Positions 29,604-38,724 are shown, counted from the first letter of the stretch. The stretch: DNA of 64,000 bases from JAPOVO01 sp026708165 (GCA_965208775.1 OZ242360.1:2170001-2234000), one strand, 5' to 3'. Notes: a model not told the origin generated them from the sequence alone. Program-made: numbers and translations.

Positions 29604-30674
29604 ATGGTTGCGACGACCAATATCCAAGCTGATCGACTTACGCAAATTGGGGCGGACCTGCTTCAGTCGGCGAAAGTCGACCCCGCTGACGCCCGGTTCG
29701 TCTCCGGCACGCTCGTGGATGCGGACCTACGCGGCCACTCTTCTCACGGCGTTAACCAGATTCCTGGATACCTGGAGTCGCTCGACCGCGGCGACGTTAG
29801 GGCGGACGGTGAAATCGCGATCACGAGTCGCGGAGCCGGTTTCGCGACCATCGACGGCGGACTGGCGTTGGGGCAGGTTGCGTCCAAGCTCGCGATGGAG
29901 ACCGCGATAGAGATTGCGCGGGAAACCACTGTCGGGGTGGTCAACCTCCGCCGATCGTCGCATTACGGCGCGGGAGCCTACTGGGCGCAAATGGCCGCGG
30001 ATGCGGACATGATCGGCTTTACCACGTCCAACGATGCGACGGCGACGGTTGCGATACACGGAGGAAGCCGGGGGGCATTGGTGAACGCGGCATTCTCTTG
30101 GGCGGTTCCGGCGGGCGACGAGGCCGATATCGTTATCGACATGGGCACCGGCACGGTCGCGGACGGCAAGATATCGCTGGCAAAGGCGCTCGGCGAGCAT
30201 ATTCCTAAGAGCTGGGCGATAGACGCTCAGGCCAAAGCCACCAGCGATCCCGACTCTGTCGAAGCAATCCTTCCCTTTGGAGGGCCGAAGGGGTACGCGA
30301 TAAACGTGATTTGCGACGTGCTTGCGGGAGTTCTGGGAGGGTCGGACGCGAGCGTAGTGTCGGCGGGGCGCCTGGCCGTCGAGGGGGGATGGGCCAACCA
30401 CTTCTTCCTCGCGCTCGACATCAAGTCCTTCTTACCGTTGCGCGAGTTCAAGGACGGCGTTGATCGGCAGATTCGCGCGATAAGGGCATCGGAACGCGCC
30501 GAGGGAGTAGAACGGATTTACTTGCCCGGCGAGCGGTCTGGCGAGGCCCGCGAGCGTGGCCTACGCGAAGGAATTCAGATGCCTTCGGCGGTCCTGAATC
30601 GGCTTTCCGACGTGGCTTCCGGGCGGGGCCTAACGCACGAGTGGGTGAGTGAGTTGGCGGGACCGATCAGTTGA
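29604..30674 (+). CDS. Ldh-family (malate/L-lactate/ureidoglycolate-type) NAD-dependent oxidoreductase
   Basis: The 356-residue protein belongs to the LDH2/MDH2 (YlbC-type) family, which oxidises 2-hydroxy acids or reduces cyclic imines. Diagnostic segments are DADLRGHSSHGVNQIPGYL, the SSHYGAGAYWA region that carries the active-site His, and PFGGPKGYAINVICDVLAG. The last base pairs overlap the next gene's TTG start as TTGA, so the two are probably translated together. The exact substrate is unknown; the D-glutamate cyclase-like neighbour hints at an amino-acid-derived or cyclic imino acid. Confidence 0.9.
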   Translation: MVATTNIQADRLTQIGADLLQSAKVDPADARFVSGTLVDADLRGHSSHGVNQIPGYLESLDRGDVRADGEIAITSRGAGFATIDGGLALGQVASKLAMETAIEIARETTVGVVNLRRSSHYGAGAYWAQMAADADMIGFTTSNDATATVAIHGGSRGALVNAAFSWAVPAGDEADIVIDMGTGTVADGKISLAKALGEHIPKSWAIDAQAKATSDPDSVEAILPFGGPKGYAINVICDVLAGVLGGSDASVVSAGRLAVEGGWANHFFLALDIKSFLPLREFKDGVDRQIRAIRASERAEGVERIYLPGERSGEARERGLREGIQMPSAVLNRLSDVASGRGLTHEWVSELAGPIS

Positions 30675-31528
30675 AGAGCATAGAGGGCCGGATTGAGAAG
30701 ATCATCCTTAGCGACGACGTGAGAGGCATTGCCGGCCTGGTTCCGCACATGCCCAAGGACTTTTGCAAACGAGCGGCGGACCTGATCGTAAGCAACCGGC
30801 CGCGGGCGATGCTCGTCACTGGCTTCTACGTAAACGGAGCGCCGGAGACCGACGGTCCGACCGGTGCGGTCGCTCTTGCCGACGCGTTGCTGCTCATGAA
30901 CTTCGAGGTCGTTTTGGTAACAGATGCCGTTTCCTACAAGGCGCTCCAGACCATCGCACCGAGGCGCGCCGAATGCGTGGAATTTCCGACGCGCTCCGAC
31001 GACGAAAGCAAGGAGCTTGCGGCGAAACTGCTTGAAACACACAAGCCGTCGGTCATCGGCTATGTCGAGAGACCAGGATTCGCCGACGGCGGCCGTTACC
31101 TCAATATGCACGGAATTGATATATCCCGCCACTGTGCGAGGACTGACTACCTTCTCGATTCCGGCATCCCGTCGTTTGCGGTAGGGGACGGCGGCAACGA
31201 GGCGGGTATGGGCAAATATGCTGAAGAGTTGGCGCGCGAGGGAATAATAAAGAATCCCAGCAGTTGCGCCACCGACGAGCTTGTCGCGGCGAGCGTTTCA
31301 AACTGGGGGGCATTCGGAATCGTCGCCTATCTGTCGATCTATCGAGGCCGAGACCTGCTGCCTGACCTCGAAATCGAGTCGGCTCGCGTCCGTAATCTTG
31401 TTCGCGTCGGAGCGGTCGACGGCTTCTCGGGTCGGAACGAGGTCAAAGTCGATGGTCGCTCCCTGGCAGAGAATCTCGCTCTGCTGGGCCGTCTCAAGGA
31501 CTTCGTGGACGACGTTCTAGGTCCCTGA
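30671..31528 (+). CDS. D-glutamate cyclase-like protein (DUF4392)
   Basis: The 285-residue protein matches the DUF4392 domain, which includes mammalian mitochondrial D-glutamate cyclase (D-glutamate to 5-oxo-D-proline). Visible signatures are LVTGFYVNGAPETDGPTGA, YVERPGFADGGRYLNMHG and FAVGDGGNEAGMGKYA. The start is TTG 30671, overlapping the TGA of the preceding oxidoreductase gene. Tight coupling suggests a shared pathway, perhaps D-amino acid or 5-oxoproline handling; that is inference. Confidence 0.85.
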   Translation: MKSIEGRIEKIILSDDVRGIAGLVPHMPKDFCKRAADLIVSNRPRAMLVTGFYVNGAPETDGPTGAVALADALLLMNFEVVLVTDAVSYKALQTIAPRRAECVEFPTRSDDESKELAAKLLETHKPSVIGYVERPGFADGGRYLNMHGIDISRHCARTDYLLDSGIPSFAVGDGGNEAGMGKYAEELAREGIIKNPSSCATDELVAASVSNWGAFGIVAYLSIYRGRDLLPDLEIESARVRNLVRVGAVDGFSGRNEVKVDGRSLAENLALLGRLKDFVDDVLGP

Positions 31529-31656
31529 TTCACTAGGTCCGGCTCACGCTTGAGTTGCGCCGCGGCCTGACGGGTAATGAGCGCTGCGGTAGGACACGAG
31601 CGGCGCAACGTTATTCTCGTCAGACTACATGGCTCATCCCGGACCTTGCGAGGAGT

Positions 31657-32577
31657 ATGAAGCTCGTCAGCCTGCCTCGGCGTTCGACGGCTCTGAAGTG
31701 CCGGCGGTTGGGATGGCGTGTCGCTGCGGTCGCCGCACTCGTGTGGCTGGCAGCGGCTTGTGGAGATGAAGACTTGGGTGGGGGCAGTGAAGCCGAGGCT
31801 CCGCCCTCCCTAGTCTTTGCGAGGGTGGTCGACGTTATCGATGGAGACACGATTGAGGTTGCAATCGATGGCGCCATAGAGACCGTCAGATACATCGGCA
31901 TAGACACGCCGGAAATCGGTCAGCGGTGCGCCCCGGAGGCGACAGAGACCAATCGGCGTATGGTGTCGGGCAAGCGAGTCATGCTCGTGCGGGACAGGGA
32001 AAACCGGGACATCTACAACCGTCTACTGCGATACGTATATTCGGACGGCGAACTGGTCGAGCTTAAGCTCGTCGAGCTTGGACTGGCGCGCCCGCTCAAG
32101 ATATTTCCAAACGTAACCCACTCCGACGAAATCGCCGAAGCCGCCTGGACGGCGAAGGCGAACGGGACAGGCTGCCTATGGGACCCCGAACTGCTCGCCG
32201 AAGCCAGGCGATTGAAAGCGCTGGCTACTCCTACTCCAACGCCATCGGAGAGAATCGTCTTGGAGAAAATGCACTACAACGCCGGGGGTGATGACGGAGA
32301 CAATTTGAATGACGAATACCTGACCTTGATCAACCTGGGGCCAGACCTGCAAATCGACGGTTGGACGGTTAGCGATGCCTCGGGCAAGGTCTATCGCTTT
32401 GACAGCTATGAGTGGCGAACGGGCACTCGCATAACTTTGCGGTCCGGGGCAGGGGTGGCGCGGGGCGGAGTTTTCTACTGGAAGTCCGAGACGCCGATAT
32501 GGAATAACGCGGGCGATACCCTAACGCTGACGGACAGTTCCGGAAACACCGTCCTCGTGTACGTGTATCCGAGTTAG
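31657..32577 (+). CDS. Thermonuclease-like lipoprotein with lamin-tail domain
   Basis: ATG 31657, behind AGGAG, gives a 306-residue precursor with a basic N-terminus, a hydrophobic segment and the lipobox LAAAC (Cys35), so the mature protein should be membrane-anchored outside. Residues 52-185 or so are a staphylococcal nuclease fold: VVDVIDGDTIEV, VRYIGIDTPE with Arg78 and Glu86, and YNRLLRYVY with Arg122. A Thr/Pro linker near 192-200 leads to a C-terminal lamin-tail-like beta domain (LTLINLGPDLQIDGW, then NNAGDTLTLTDSSGN). It may degrade environmental nucleic acids for nutrition or defence. Confidence 0.85.
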   Translation: MKLVSLPRRSTALKCRRLGWRVAAVAALVWLAAACGDEDLGGGSEAEAPPSLVFARVVDVIDGDTIEVAIDGAIETVRYIGIDTPEIGQRCAPEATETNRRMVSGKRVMLVRDRENRDIYNRLLRYVYSDGELVELKLVELGLARPLKIFPNVTHSDEIAEAAWTAKANGTGCLWDPELLAEARRLKALATPTPTPSERIVLEKMHYNAGGDDGDNLNDEYLTLINLGPDLQIDGWTVSDASGKVYRFDSYEWRTGTRITLRSGAGVARGGVFYWKSETPIWNNAGDTLTLTDSSGNTVLVYVYPS

Positions 32578-32669
32578 CGGTCGGCCGAAATACCCGTTTC
32601 GAGGCTGTCGAATTCTAGTAGTAGGATCGATTAGACGGGTGCAGGTACCTTCTCAAGGCTGGTTAATTC

Positions 32670-33140
32670 ATGAGTAAATCGGCAATACCCCGCTATCGAA
32701 CTGCCCTGATCCTGGGGGCGGGCTACGTCGTCGTGTTTGTGGTCTTCGCCGTGGGGCGGCTGCTCCTGGTCGAGGGGGTTCGGATGGACCTGCCGGCTGT
32801 AGGAGTACTGGTGATGAACCTGCTGCTCGTGTGGGTGGCGGGGACGGCCGCATTCCTGCCGCTGATCTGGACGTTGCGGCGCTTCCGAAGGAGTCGTCTG
32901 ATCCCTATCGCCGCTTACGTTGTGGCGTTCCCGTTTTCCTTGATGGGAGCTCTTGTCGGAGGTCTGCTCGGACCACATGCGGTGGTCATCTATGCTGTGG
33001 TTCCGCTCGCGCTCGCGATAGGCGTCGCCTTTGCAATCCAGCTTGCTCTGGACCTACTACGCCCGCCCAGCGGAGGCGGCGAGCCCGAACCGCCTGGCCC
33101 GGGCCGGCGGATCCCGACAACTGGCCCAGAGCCGGTTTAG
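32670..33140 (+). CDS. Four-helix membrane protein, unknown
   Basis: The 156-residue protein has four predicted transmembrane segments (about 10-32, 41-67, 77-101, 105-128) and a Pro/Gly-rich cytoplasmic tail (PPSGGGEPEPPGPG). The start is ATG 32670. I do not recognise a family. It is followed on the same strand by another four-helix protein of similar size. Confidence 0.65.
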   Translation: MSKSAIPRYRTALILGAGYVVVFVVFAVGRLLLVEGVRMDLPAVGVLVMNLLLVWVAGTAAFLPLIWTLRRFRRSRLIPIAAYVVAFPFSLMGALVGGLLGPHAVVIYAVVPLALAIGVAFAIQLALDLLRPPSGGGEPEPPGPGRRIPTTGPEPV

Positions 33141-33339
33141 CGCGTTCGGACCGCGTCGCCGAAACCAGGCGAAGTAGTCTTTCTCATCAGTCGTCATCGA
33201 CGACAGGGCGTGTTGCATTATCGCTGCCGATTATCGTTTGTCGCCGTGCTGATCGAGTTAACTAAACTCGGACTGTAGTAGCAGCAGTCGCGGCGGTGGA
33301 GGAGTGTGCGCTCGGCGGCTCGGTCGTTGGAAGGGGACG

Positions 33340-33768
33340 ATGACTATGGCGATGGTACGGAAGCTCGTTGGCTTGGTGGTGGGCGCGAGCGCGCTGGCGG
33401 TTGCGTTGCACTTCATATTCAGCGCCTTCTATGAAGATGCCGTGGACGTCGATCAAATCTGGGGCATCCTCGACGTGTTCATGGCTATTGGGGTGATTGT
33501 CTCGCTGATGGTCGGTTACCACTTAAAACGCGTGACGGAGGGAAGCGGCGGGGACGGAGTTAGCCGGGCGTATCTGGAAGCCAACGTTCTGCTATATCTT
33601 GCGGCGTTCCTATCCATATGGTTCTTTTGGAACTGGTTCGACGACCTTGTGGCTGGGGACGCCGGTCAGTCGGACACGCGTCTGATCCTGTGGGCCTTCA
33701 TTGATCCGCTGTACGTTTTGGTCGCGTGCGCCGCCGGCCGCCGTCTCTTGCGCAGCGGATCGGATTAG
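33340..33768 (+). CDS. Four-helix membrane protein, unknown
   Basis: This protein of about 142 residues has four hydrophobic segments: LVGLVVGASALAVALHFIF, ILDVFMAIGVIVSLMVGY, NVLLYLAAFLSIWFFW and LILWAFIDPLYVLVACAAG. Three ATG codons lie close together (33340, 33346, 33352) behind an AAGGGGA ribosome site, so the exact start is open; 33340 is used. The WNWFDDL and DPLYVL segments look specific, but I cannot name the family. Confidence 0.65.
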   Translation: MTMAMVRKLVGLVVGASALAVALHFIFSAFYEDAVDVDQIWGILDVFMAIGVIVSLMVGYHLKRVTEGSGGDGVSRAYLEANVLLYLAAFLSIWFFWNWFDDLVAGDAGQSDTRLILWAFIDPLYVLVACAAGRRLLRSGSD

Positions 33769-33990
33769 CAAGCACGGACCGGTGCGGAAAGCTTCTTTTC
33801 GACGGTTAGAGAACCTCTGTTCGAAAGGCTCGCAAGCTCTCCCCAGATCGGGTTGCGCTTGGAGTAAACGCTGGGCGGTGTTAGCTCGGTAGTTCGCCCG
33901 TGAGGATGCGGCGGCCCACAACGGAAGCTGAATCGAGCGCGGAACGGTGGAAGCTCTAGCCTTAGACTTCTATCGTGGAACGCCGGTGCT

Positions 33991-34350
33991 TCAATCGAGC
34001 ATCACCAACGTCCACACGATGGGCACCGTGATAAGCGAGATGAACACGGCGGCCGAGCCGAGGTCTTTGGCGATCCCGGACAGCTCGTGAAACTCGGTAC
34101 CGATCCGGTCGACCGTCGTCTCAATCGCGGAGTTCAATAGCTCTACGATCAGCACGATAAGCAATACGCCTATCATCAATGCGCGTTCGACACCGCTGTC
34201 TCCCAGCCAGACGGCCACCGGGACCAGGATTGCCGCGAGAATCAGTTCTTGCCTAAACGCGGCTTCCCTGACGACGGCGTATCGCAGTCCCTTGTACGAG
34301 TACTTCGCGGCCCTGATTATCCGGCTTAGATCGAACGTGCGTCCCTCCAT
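33991..34350 (-). CDS. dgkA: Diacylglycerol/undecaprenol kinase
   Basis: This small membrane kinase phosphorylates diacylglycerol or, in many Gram-positive-type bacteria, undecaprenol, which feeds lipid-carrier recycling. The 119-residue protein has the family core: EAAFRQELILAAI, the three transmembrane helices, and the catalytic VELLNSAIETTVDRIG segment followed by KDLGSAAVFISL. ATG 34350 lies behind a GGGAAGGG ribosome site. It is a single gene, convergent with the small membrane protein at 33340. Confidence 0.93.
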   Translation of the reverse strand: MEGRTFDLSRIIRAAKYSYKGLRYAVVREAAFRQELILAAILVPVAVWLGDSGVERALMIGVLLIVLIVELLNSAIETTVDRIGTEFHELSGIAKDLGSAAVFISLITVPIVWTLVMLD

Positions 34351-34629
34351 CAGGATCGCCCTTCCCTATGTCTAAGCGTCGGGGAGGGTTCTCGGCTGAC
34401 AGGATTCTTGGGTTGGGCGGGCGTCTCGGTGTCGATCTAGGACAGTCTCTCGTTCTTCGTGCTTGTACAGGATCAGGATGATATCGAAAGCTGTATTGCC
34501 AGCGCGTCGTGACCTTGAGGGCCCTAGCTGATTGAAGTTCATTACGTGCGTCCGGCGTTGCGCTCGCAGGTGATTGCCCGAATACTTTTCTCTTGTGCAC
34601 CGACGTATTTGCGTATGTAGACGTCGGTG

Positions 34630-35553
34630 CTAAGAGCCCTCTACAAACCAACCTGGTGGACCGCCCTTTTCAAAATCGTGTTCGAAGACGATCCTGTCCA
34701 GTCTTTCCGGCCACCAGTCCATATTCTCTTGGAGCGCGAATATGAGGCTGCCGTGCAGATTGAGGGCGACCAGAAGGTTGTATCGTTCCCAGAAGCGATG
34801 GGGCGATGCGACGTCCAGGTAGCCGTCGACCTGGCCCCGTGCGAAAGGAATACTGATCGCCGTAGTGAACCACGGGACCTTGTAGAAGTCTTCTACGGTG
34901 TCACCCCAGTCGCACCTGTTGAAGTCTATGACTCCCTGAAGTTCCCCTTCACGGACAATCAGGTTATCCAGGTGGTAGTCGTCGTGTTGGAAACGCACTT
35001 CGCTCTCTCGCAGGAGGCGGATGTTTGTGTCGATATAGCGCTCGACCTTTACCTGTCCCTTGAACGTCAGCCCGTATTCGCGAGCCTGGACGACCTTGCT
35101 GTGGTACTTGGCTACCCGGGCATCGAACCAATCGAAGTTCCCGGTGGGATGTTTCAACTGGTGCAGAGCCCATAGCTCTCGGCCTGCATCCATCCCGATG
35201 TCGTACTGAACCGAGTCAGGCAGCTTCGGAATCGCGTCTGACCCGCTCTCACCAGGAATGTAGCCGAGCAAGGCATAACAAAGCCGGCTTCGTTCATCGA
35301 TGCCGAACTCGAGAGGCGGAGAGCAGCGAATGCCTCTGTTGTGATGGGTGCGGAGGAGTTCGAAGTCATGCCGACGCCGCCGCAGCTTTTCGATGCCGCT
35401 AATCCTGAGCAAGTAGGTAGGTTCGCCGCCCTCCCAGATGACATACTTCCGTTCGTCGGAGAATCCCTTGTCGAGGAATTCGATGGCATCGACTGAGCGA
35501 ATCTGTTCGCTCTCGGCGATGATCGCCTCCGCTTCGGATGTTGACTGTCCCAC
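34630..35553 (-). CDS. Aminoglycoside phosphotransferase-family kinase
   Basis: The 307-residue protein has the APH/choline kinase fold: the N-lobe strand YVIWEGGEPTYLLRIS, the catalytic loop FQHDDYHLDNLIV (Brenner motif HxDxxxxN) and the metal-binding DFNRCDWGDTVEDFYK. The start is GTG 35553. Members phosphorylate small molecules such as choline, sugars or antibiotics. Sequence alone does not show resistance, and similarity to a second family member at 37554 is low. Confidence 0.87.
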   Translation of the reverse strand: MGQSTSEAEAIIAESEQIRSVDAIEFLDKGFSDERKYVIWEGGEPTYLLRISGIEKLRRRRHDFELLRTHHNRGIRCSPPLEFGIDERSRLCYALLGYIPGESGSDAIPKLPDSVQYDIGMDAGRELWALHQLKHPTGNFDWFDARVAKYHSKVVQAREYGLTFKGQVKVERYIDTNIRLLRESEVRFQHDDYHLDNLIVREGELQGVIDFNRCDWGDTVEDFYKVPWFTTAISIPFARGQVDGYLDVASPHRFWERYNLLVALNLHGSLIFALQENMDWWPERLDRIVFEHDFEKGGPPGWFVEGS

Positions 35554-35827
35554 TGCTCAGGTAACCCGCTGTCCCCCCATGGAGTAGGACGCATTTTACG
35601 TCGCCACCTGACCCCTAGCGGCTAAATTGCTTCTTTCTGTCTTATTGGCGGCCGTGGCAAGTCGGTATTGTCGGCTCCTATCCGTCGGACGGAGAAGGAA
35701 GATTCACAAGCTATCTGCATCTGAGTTCTTGCTGTTGACCTATACGCTCGCTTTCTGCGCGAATGGAGAGGCGGCAACTACAGAGCAAGGCTGAATCGAG
35801 GGCGAAGGTTCCTGATTGTGTCGAGCT

Positions 35828-35904
35828 TGGTGGGCGTGACAGGACTCGAACCTGTGGCCTCACGGATGTGAACCGTGCGCTCTGACCAGCTGAGCTACAC
35901 GCCC
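35828..35904 (-). tRNA. tRNA-Val (anticodon CAC)
   Basis: The minus strand folds into a full cloverleaf: acceptor GGGCGTG with CACGCCC, D-arm GCTC/GAGC, anticodon stem CACGG/CCGTG around loop TTCACAT (anticodon CAC, reading GTG), and T-arm ACAGG-TTCGAGT-CCTGT. Discriminator A and CCA are encoded at 35831-35828. Confidence 0.95.
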
Positions 35905-35918
35905 AAATCGAGTCTTCG

Positions 35919-35924
35919 AGTATA
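35919..35924 (-). promoter_or_regulatory. Candidate -10 box of tRNA-Val
   Basis: TATACT on the minus strand ends 14 bases before the tRNA-Val 5' end, a suitable distance for a short leader. The -35 region is not recognisable. Confidence 0.4.
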
Positions 35925-35935
35925 TCGACCGGCGC

Positions 35936-35955
35936 GCCGCCGAACGACCGGCGGC
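35936..35955 (-). terminator. GC-rich hairpin after moeA
   Basis: A perfect seven-pair stem (GCCGCCG, six-base loop, CGGCGGC) starts 10 bases after the moeA stop. It lacks a T-run, so it may be a Rho-dependent or processing stem rather than a true intrinsic terminator. Confidence 0.4.
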
Positions 35956-35965
35956 GGGCAGGCTG

Positions 35966-37252
35966 CTAATCCACGTCGGGCCAGTCGAGCATCTGGACCG
36001 CCACGGTTTCTCCCGCCGGGACGCTGCCGCCATGCTCGGAGATGATCGCCAGTCCGTCGGCCTTGGCCATCGAGGACATGATCCCGGATCCCTGCTCGCC
36101 GGTCGGCCAGCACTCGTAGCCGCCGTCGACTCGCTCCACTTTCACTCGCGCGTAGATGCGGCGTCCGCGTTTGCCGTAGACGCCTTGCTTGAGGACCGCC
36201 TCTACCGTGGGCTTGCGGAGCTTGGTGAATCCGAGCATCTTGCGGACCGCCGGGCGGCCGAACTGCTCGAACACGACCAGACCGGAGACCGGATTGCCGG
36301 GGAGTCCCATGATCGGGGTGCCGTCGATCTCGCCAAACACGAGCGGCTTGCCCGGGCGCATGGCTATCTGCCAGAAGTCCACGTTGCCGTGTGTGCCGAC
36401 GACGTTTTTAACTAAGTCGTAGTCGCCCATCGAAACCCCGCCTATGGTGAGCATCAGATCGGACACCTCTGCGGCGGCGTGCAGGTTTTCCCGCACGGCG
36501 TCGATGTCGTCGGGGACTATGCTCCAGCGACGGGGTGCTCCCCCGTGATGACGCACGAGCGACTCCAACCCCCAGGCGTGGCTGTTGCGTACCTTGCCGG
36601 GCGAAATGGGATCGGTAACCTCGATGATCTCGTCGCCTGTCGGTATCACGGCGACCACGGGCCTGCGGTGCACCGGCACGCGGCCGTAACCGAGCGATGC
36701 CAAAACGCCGATGGCGCCCGGTCTCAGTTCGGTGCCTTTTGAGAGCGCCACCTGGCCTTGTGCGATGTCCTCGCCGGCCAGACGGATGTTCTCGCCCTTC
36801 TCCTCGACCTCCAGCACCGTGACGAACGACCGGTCTTGTCCGGAGTCTCCACGGGGATCGGTGCCGAACTTGCCCCAGTCCTCGCGGTCGGTCGATTCGA
36901 ATCCGACGACCGTGTCGGCCCCCTCTGGCACGGGCGCGCCCGTCATGATCCTCACGGCCTGACCAGGCCCCACGGGCGCGTCGCCCACAAAGCCGGCCTG
37001 CAAGTCGTATACGACCTGCAGGCGGACGGGTGACTGCTCCGAGGCGTTTGCGATATCGGCCGCGTGCAGGGCGTAGCCGTCGAACGCGGAGTTGTCGTTC
37101 AGAGGAACGTCGTGAGGCGCGATGACGTCGGCGGCGAGAACCATCCCGAGAGATCGGTCGAGCGGTACCTCAATGGCATCCAGCGGCTCGAAGACCGACA
37201 GAATGCGCTCGGCAGCCTGCTCGACGCTTAGGAATGTCGTTATGTCGGTCAT
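35966..37252 (-). CDS. moeA: Molybdopterin molybdenumtransferase MoeA
   Basis: MoeA inserts molybdate into adenylylated molybdopterin. The 428-residue protein has the family landmarks: NSAFDGYALHAADI, RIMTGAPVPEGADTVV, VIPTGDEII, TIGGVSMGDYDLVK, AMRPGKPLVFG and the GLPGNPVSG loop. The ATG at 37252 is well placed. It is the only molybdenum cofactor gene in the window, and implies molybdoenzymes elsewhere. A TATACT at 37317-37322 on the same strand could be its -10 element. Confidence 0.95.
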   Translation of the reverse strand: MTDITTFLSVEQAAERILSVFEPLDAIEVPLDRSLGMVLAADVIAPHDVPLNDNSAFDGYALHAADIANASEQSPVRLQVVYDLQAGFVGDAPVGPGQAVRIMTGAPVPEGADTVVGFESTDREDWGKFGTDPRGDSGQDRSFVTVLEVEEKGENIRLAGEDIAQGQVALSKGTELRPGAIGVLASLGYGRVPVHRRPVVAVIPTGDEIIEVTDPISPGKVRNSHAWGLESLVRHHGGAPRRWSIVPDDIDAVRENLHAAAEVSDLMLTIGGVSMGDYDLVKNVVGTHGNVDFWQIAMRPGKPLVFGEIDGTPIMGLPGNPVSGLVVFEQFGRPAVRKMLGFTKLRKPTVEAVLKQGVYGKRGRRIYARVKVERVDGGYECWPTGEQGSGIMSSMAKADGLAIISEHGGSVPAGETVAVQMLDWPDVD

Positions 37253-37553
37253 CCGGTCGCCGCCTTACTCCCCACCAACGAGAGTTGTACGTTTGGCAAG
37301 TCAATCGATTGAACTCAGTATATGAGACCCGGCGGCGGGCACTCCCGTGACGTCCCAGGCATCACGTGATTTCTCCGTGGACTTCGAGAGCGGAAGGAGG
37401 GGGCCGGTTTGTTTAGGCGTGTGGATTCCAGCGCTTCGCACTCCTCGCTTTCGCGGGGAGGTGCTTGACTGGTGAAACGATGGCGGGGGAAATGACGATG
37501 GGAGTGGGGGTGATGATGGTTGAGGCAGAAGCGAACAGCGGCGGTTCGATCCT
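37253..37553. other. Intergenic region between moeA and a phosphotransferase gene
   Basis: This divergent gap of 301 bases contains a TATACT (minus strand, 37317-37322) and an eight-pair hairpin with a TTTC loop at 37441-37460. No ORF looks coding, and I cannot match the sequence to a known riboswitch. Confidence 0.5.
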
Positions 37554-38429
37554 GTGAAGATCGACACATGCCTCGTCAAAAGGCTGGTGTCCAGCCAGTT
37601 CCCGCGGTGGGAGGGACTGCCGATAGCGCCGGTCGCGCCAGGCGGGCACGACAACCGCACATTCCGTCTCGGCCAAGCGATGAGCGTCCGGTTGCCTGGT
37701 CGAAAGACTTACGCCGCGCATGTGGCGGTCGAGCACGAGTGGCTCCCCAAGCTTGGGCCGCATCTCCCACTGCCCATACCAGTGCCACTCGGAAAGGGCG
37801 CGCCGAGTTTGGACTATCCCTGGCCGTGGTCAGTGAATCGTTGGATTGAAGGCGAGACTGCGTCGATGGATCGCATCGCCGATATCGTCGTATTTGCCAA
37901 GGACCTCGCGAGCTTCCTGAACGCGCTGCAATCGATCGACGCGACCGGAGGTCCGGGGCCGGGACTGCCCAACTTCTTTCGTGGAGGGGAGCTGGCAGTG
38001 TATGACTCCGAAACTCGCGAGTGCATAGACCTGTTGCGAGACGTTATTGACCCGTACGCTGCCACTTCGATCTGGGAAGCGGCGGTGGAAGAGAGGTCTC
38101 ATCGAGAACCCGTTTGGGTCCACGGGGACGTCGCGGCTGGAAACCTCTTAGTAAAGGATGGGCGGCTTTGCGGGGTGATCGATTTCGGGCAGTTGGCTGC
38201 GGGCGACCCTTCGTGCGACGTGACCATCGCGTGGACGCTTTTCTCCGGGCACAGCCGGGAGGTCTTCCGCGCCGAGCTGGCAGTCGATGAAGGCACGTGG
38301 GTTCGCGGGCGAGGATGGGGACTGTGGAAAGCGTTGCTGCATCTGCGGGAGCAACACTCCAACGACCCAGAAGAAGCCGCGAAAGCCGAACGCGTCGTGC
38401 GTGACATCCTGATCGAGACGCCTACGTAA
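37554..38429 (+). CDS. Aminoglycoside phosphotransferase-family kinase
   Basis: The 291-residue protein has an N-lobe of the APH type (APGGHDNRTFRLG then MSVRLPG), the YPWPWSVNRWIEGE hinge segment, catalytic loop WVHGDVAAGNLLV and metal-binding VIDFGQLAAGDPSCDV. This pattern is close to the family often annotated as streptomycin/macrolide phosphotransferase-like, yet most such chromosomal genes have unknown substrates. The start is GTG 37554. Confidence 0.88.
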   Translation: MKIDTCLVKRLVSSQFPRWEGLPIAPVAPGGHDNRTFRLGQAMSVRLPGRKTYAAHVAVEHEWLPKLGPHLPLPIPVPLGKGAPSLDYPWPWSVNRWIEGETASMDRIADIVVFAKDLASFLNALQSIDATGGPGPGLPNFFRGGELAVYDSETRECIDLLRDVIDPYAATSIWEAAVEERSHREPVWVHGDVAAGNLLVKDGRLCGVIDFGQLAAGDPSCDVTIAWTLFSGHSREVFRAELAVDEGTWVRGRGWGLWKALLHLREQHSNDPEEAAKAERVVRDILIETPT

Positions 38430-38607
38430 GACCGGCGTCAATCTGAGATCTCACCAACGAGCGGCACGGACTATGCCGGTCCGCCCTTGAAAACGTCTCC
38501 TTGTTGTTGTGACCACAACACTCTCGGCAGGCTCAGTCAATAGGAGCGGGTCGAGAGCATAATTGTCGCCGTCCGCAAAATCGCCCGCGTTAACCCTTAG
38601 CAAACTC

Positions 38608-38635
38608 TTGAGATGCCCGCCCGATACCCGATAAT
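38608..38635 (+). promoter_or_regulatory. Promoter of tRNA-Asn
   Basis: TTGAGA at 38608-38613 and GATAAT at 38630-38635 are 16 bases apart and end 13 bases before the tRNA, as expected for a sigma-70-type tRNA promoter. It is the best -35/-10 pair seen in the window. Confidence 0.6.
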
Positions 38636-38648
38636 GTTGGCAGTGCAG

Positions 38649-38724
38649 TCCTCGGTAGCTCAATTGGTAGAGCGGACGGCTGTTAACCGTATGGTTGCAG
38701 GTTCAAGTCCTGCCCGAGGAGCCA
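38649..38724 (+). tRNA. tRNA-Asn (anticodon GTT)
   Basis: A complete cloverleaf: acceptor TCCTCGG/CCGAGGA, D-arm GCTC/GAGC, anticodon loop CTGTTAA (anticodon GTT), T-arm GCAGG-TTCAAGT-CCTGC, discriminator G and encoded CCA at 38722-38724. The outermost anticodon-stem pair is a G-A mismatch. Confidence 0.95.

Noticed and set aside
37253..37553. Possible molybdenum cofactor riboswitch before moeA
   Set aside because: I could not find the expected conserved stems; only a simple hairpin, placed on the far side of the gap, is visible.
34630..38429. Antibiotic-resistance interpretation of the two APH-fold kinases
   Set aside because: The fold and catalytic loops are clear, but nothing in the sequence or context identifies an antibiotic substrate.
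38505..38520. TGTTGTG-AC-CACAACA inverted repeat upstream of tRNA-Asn
   Set aside because: The two-base loop is too small for a hairpin, it lies about 90 bases before the tRNA promoter, and no regulator is nearby, so it may be chance.
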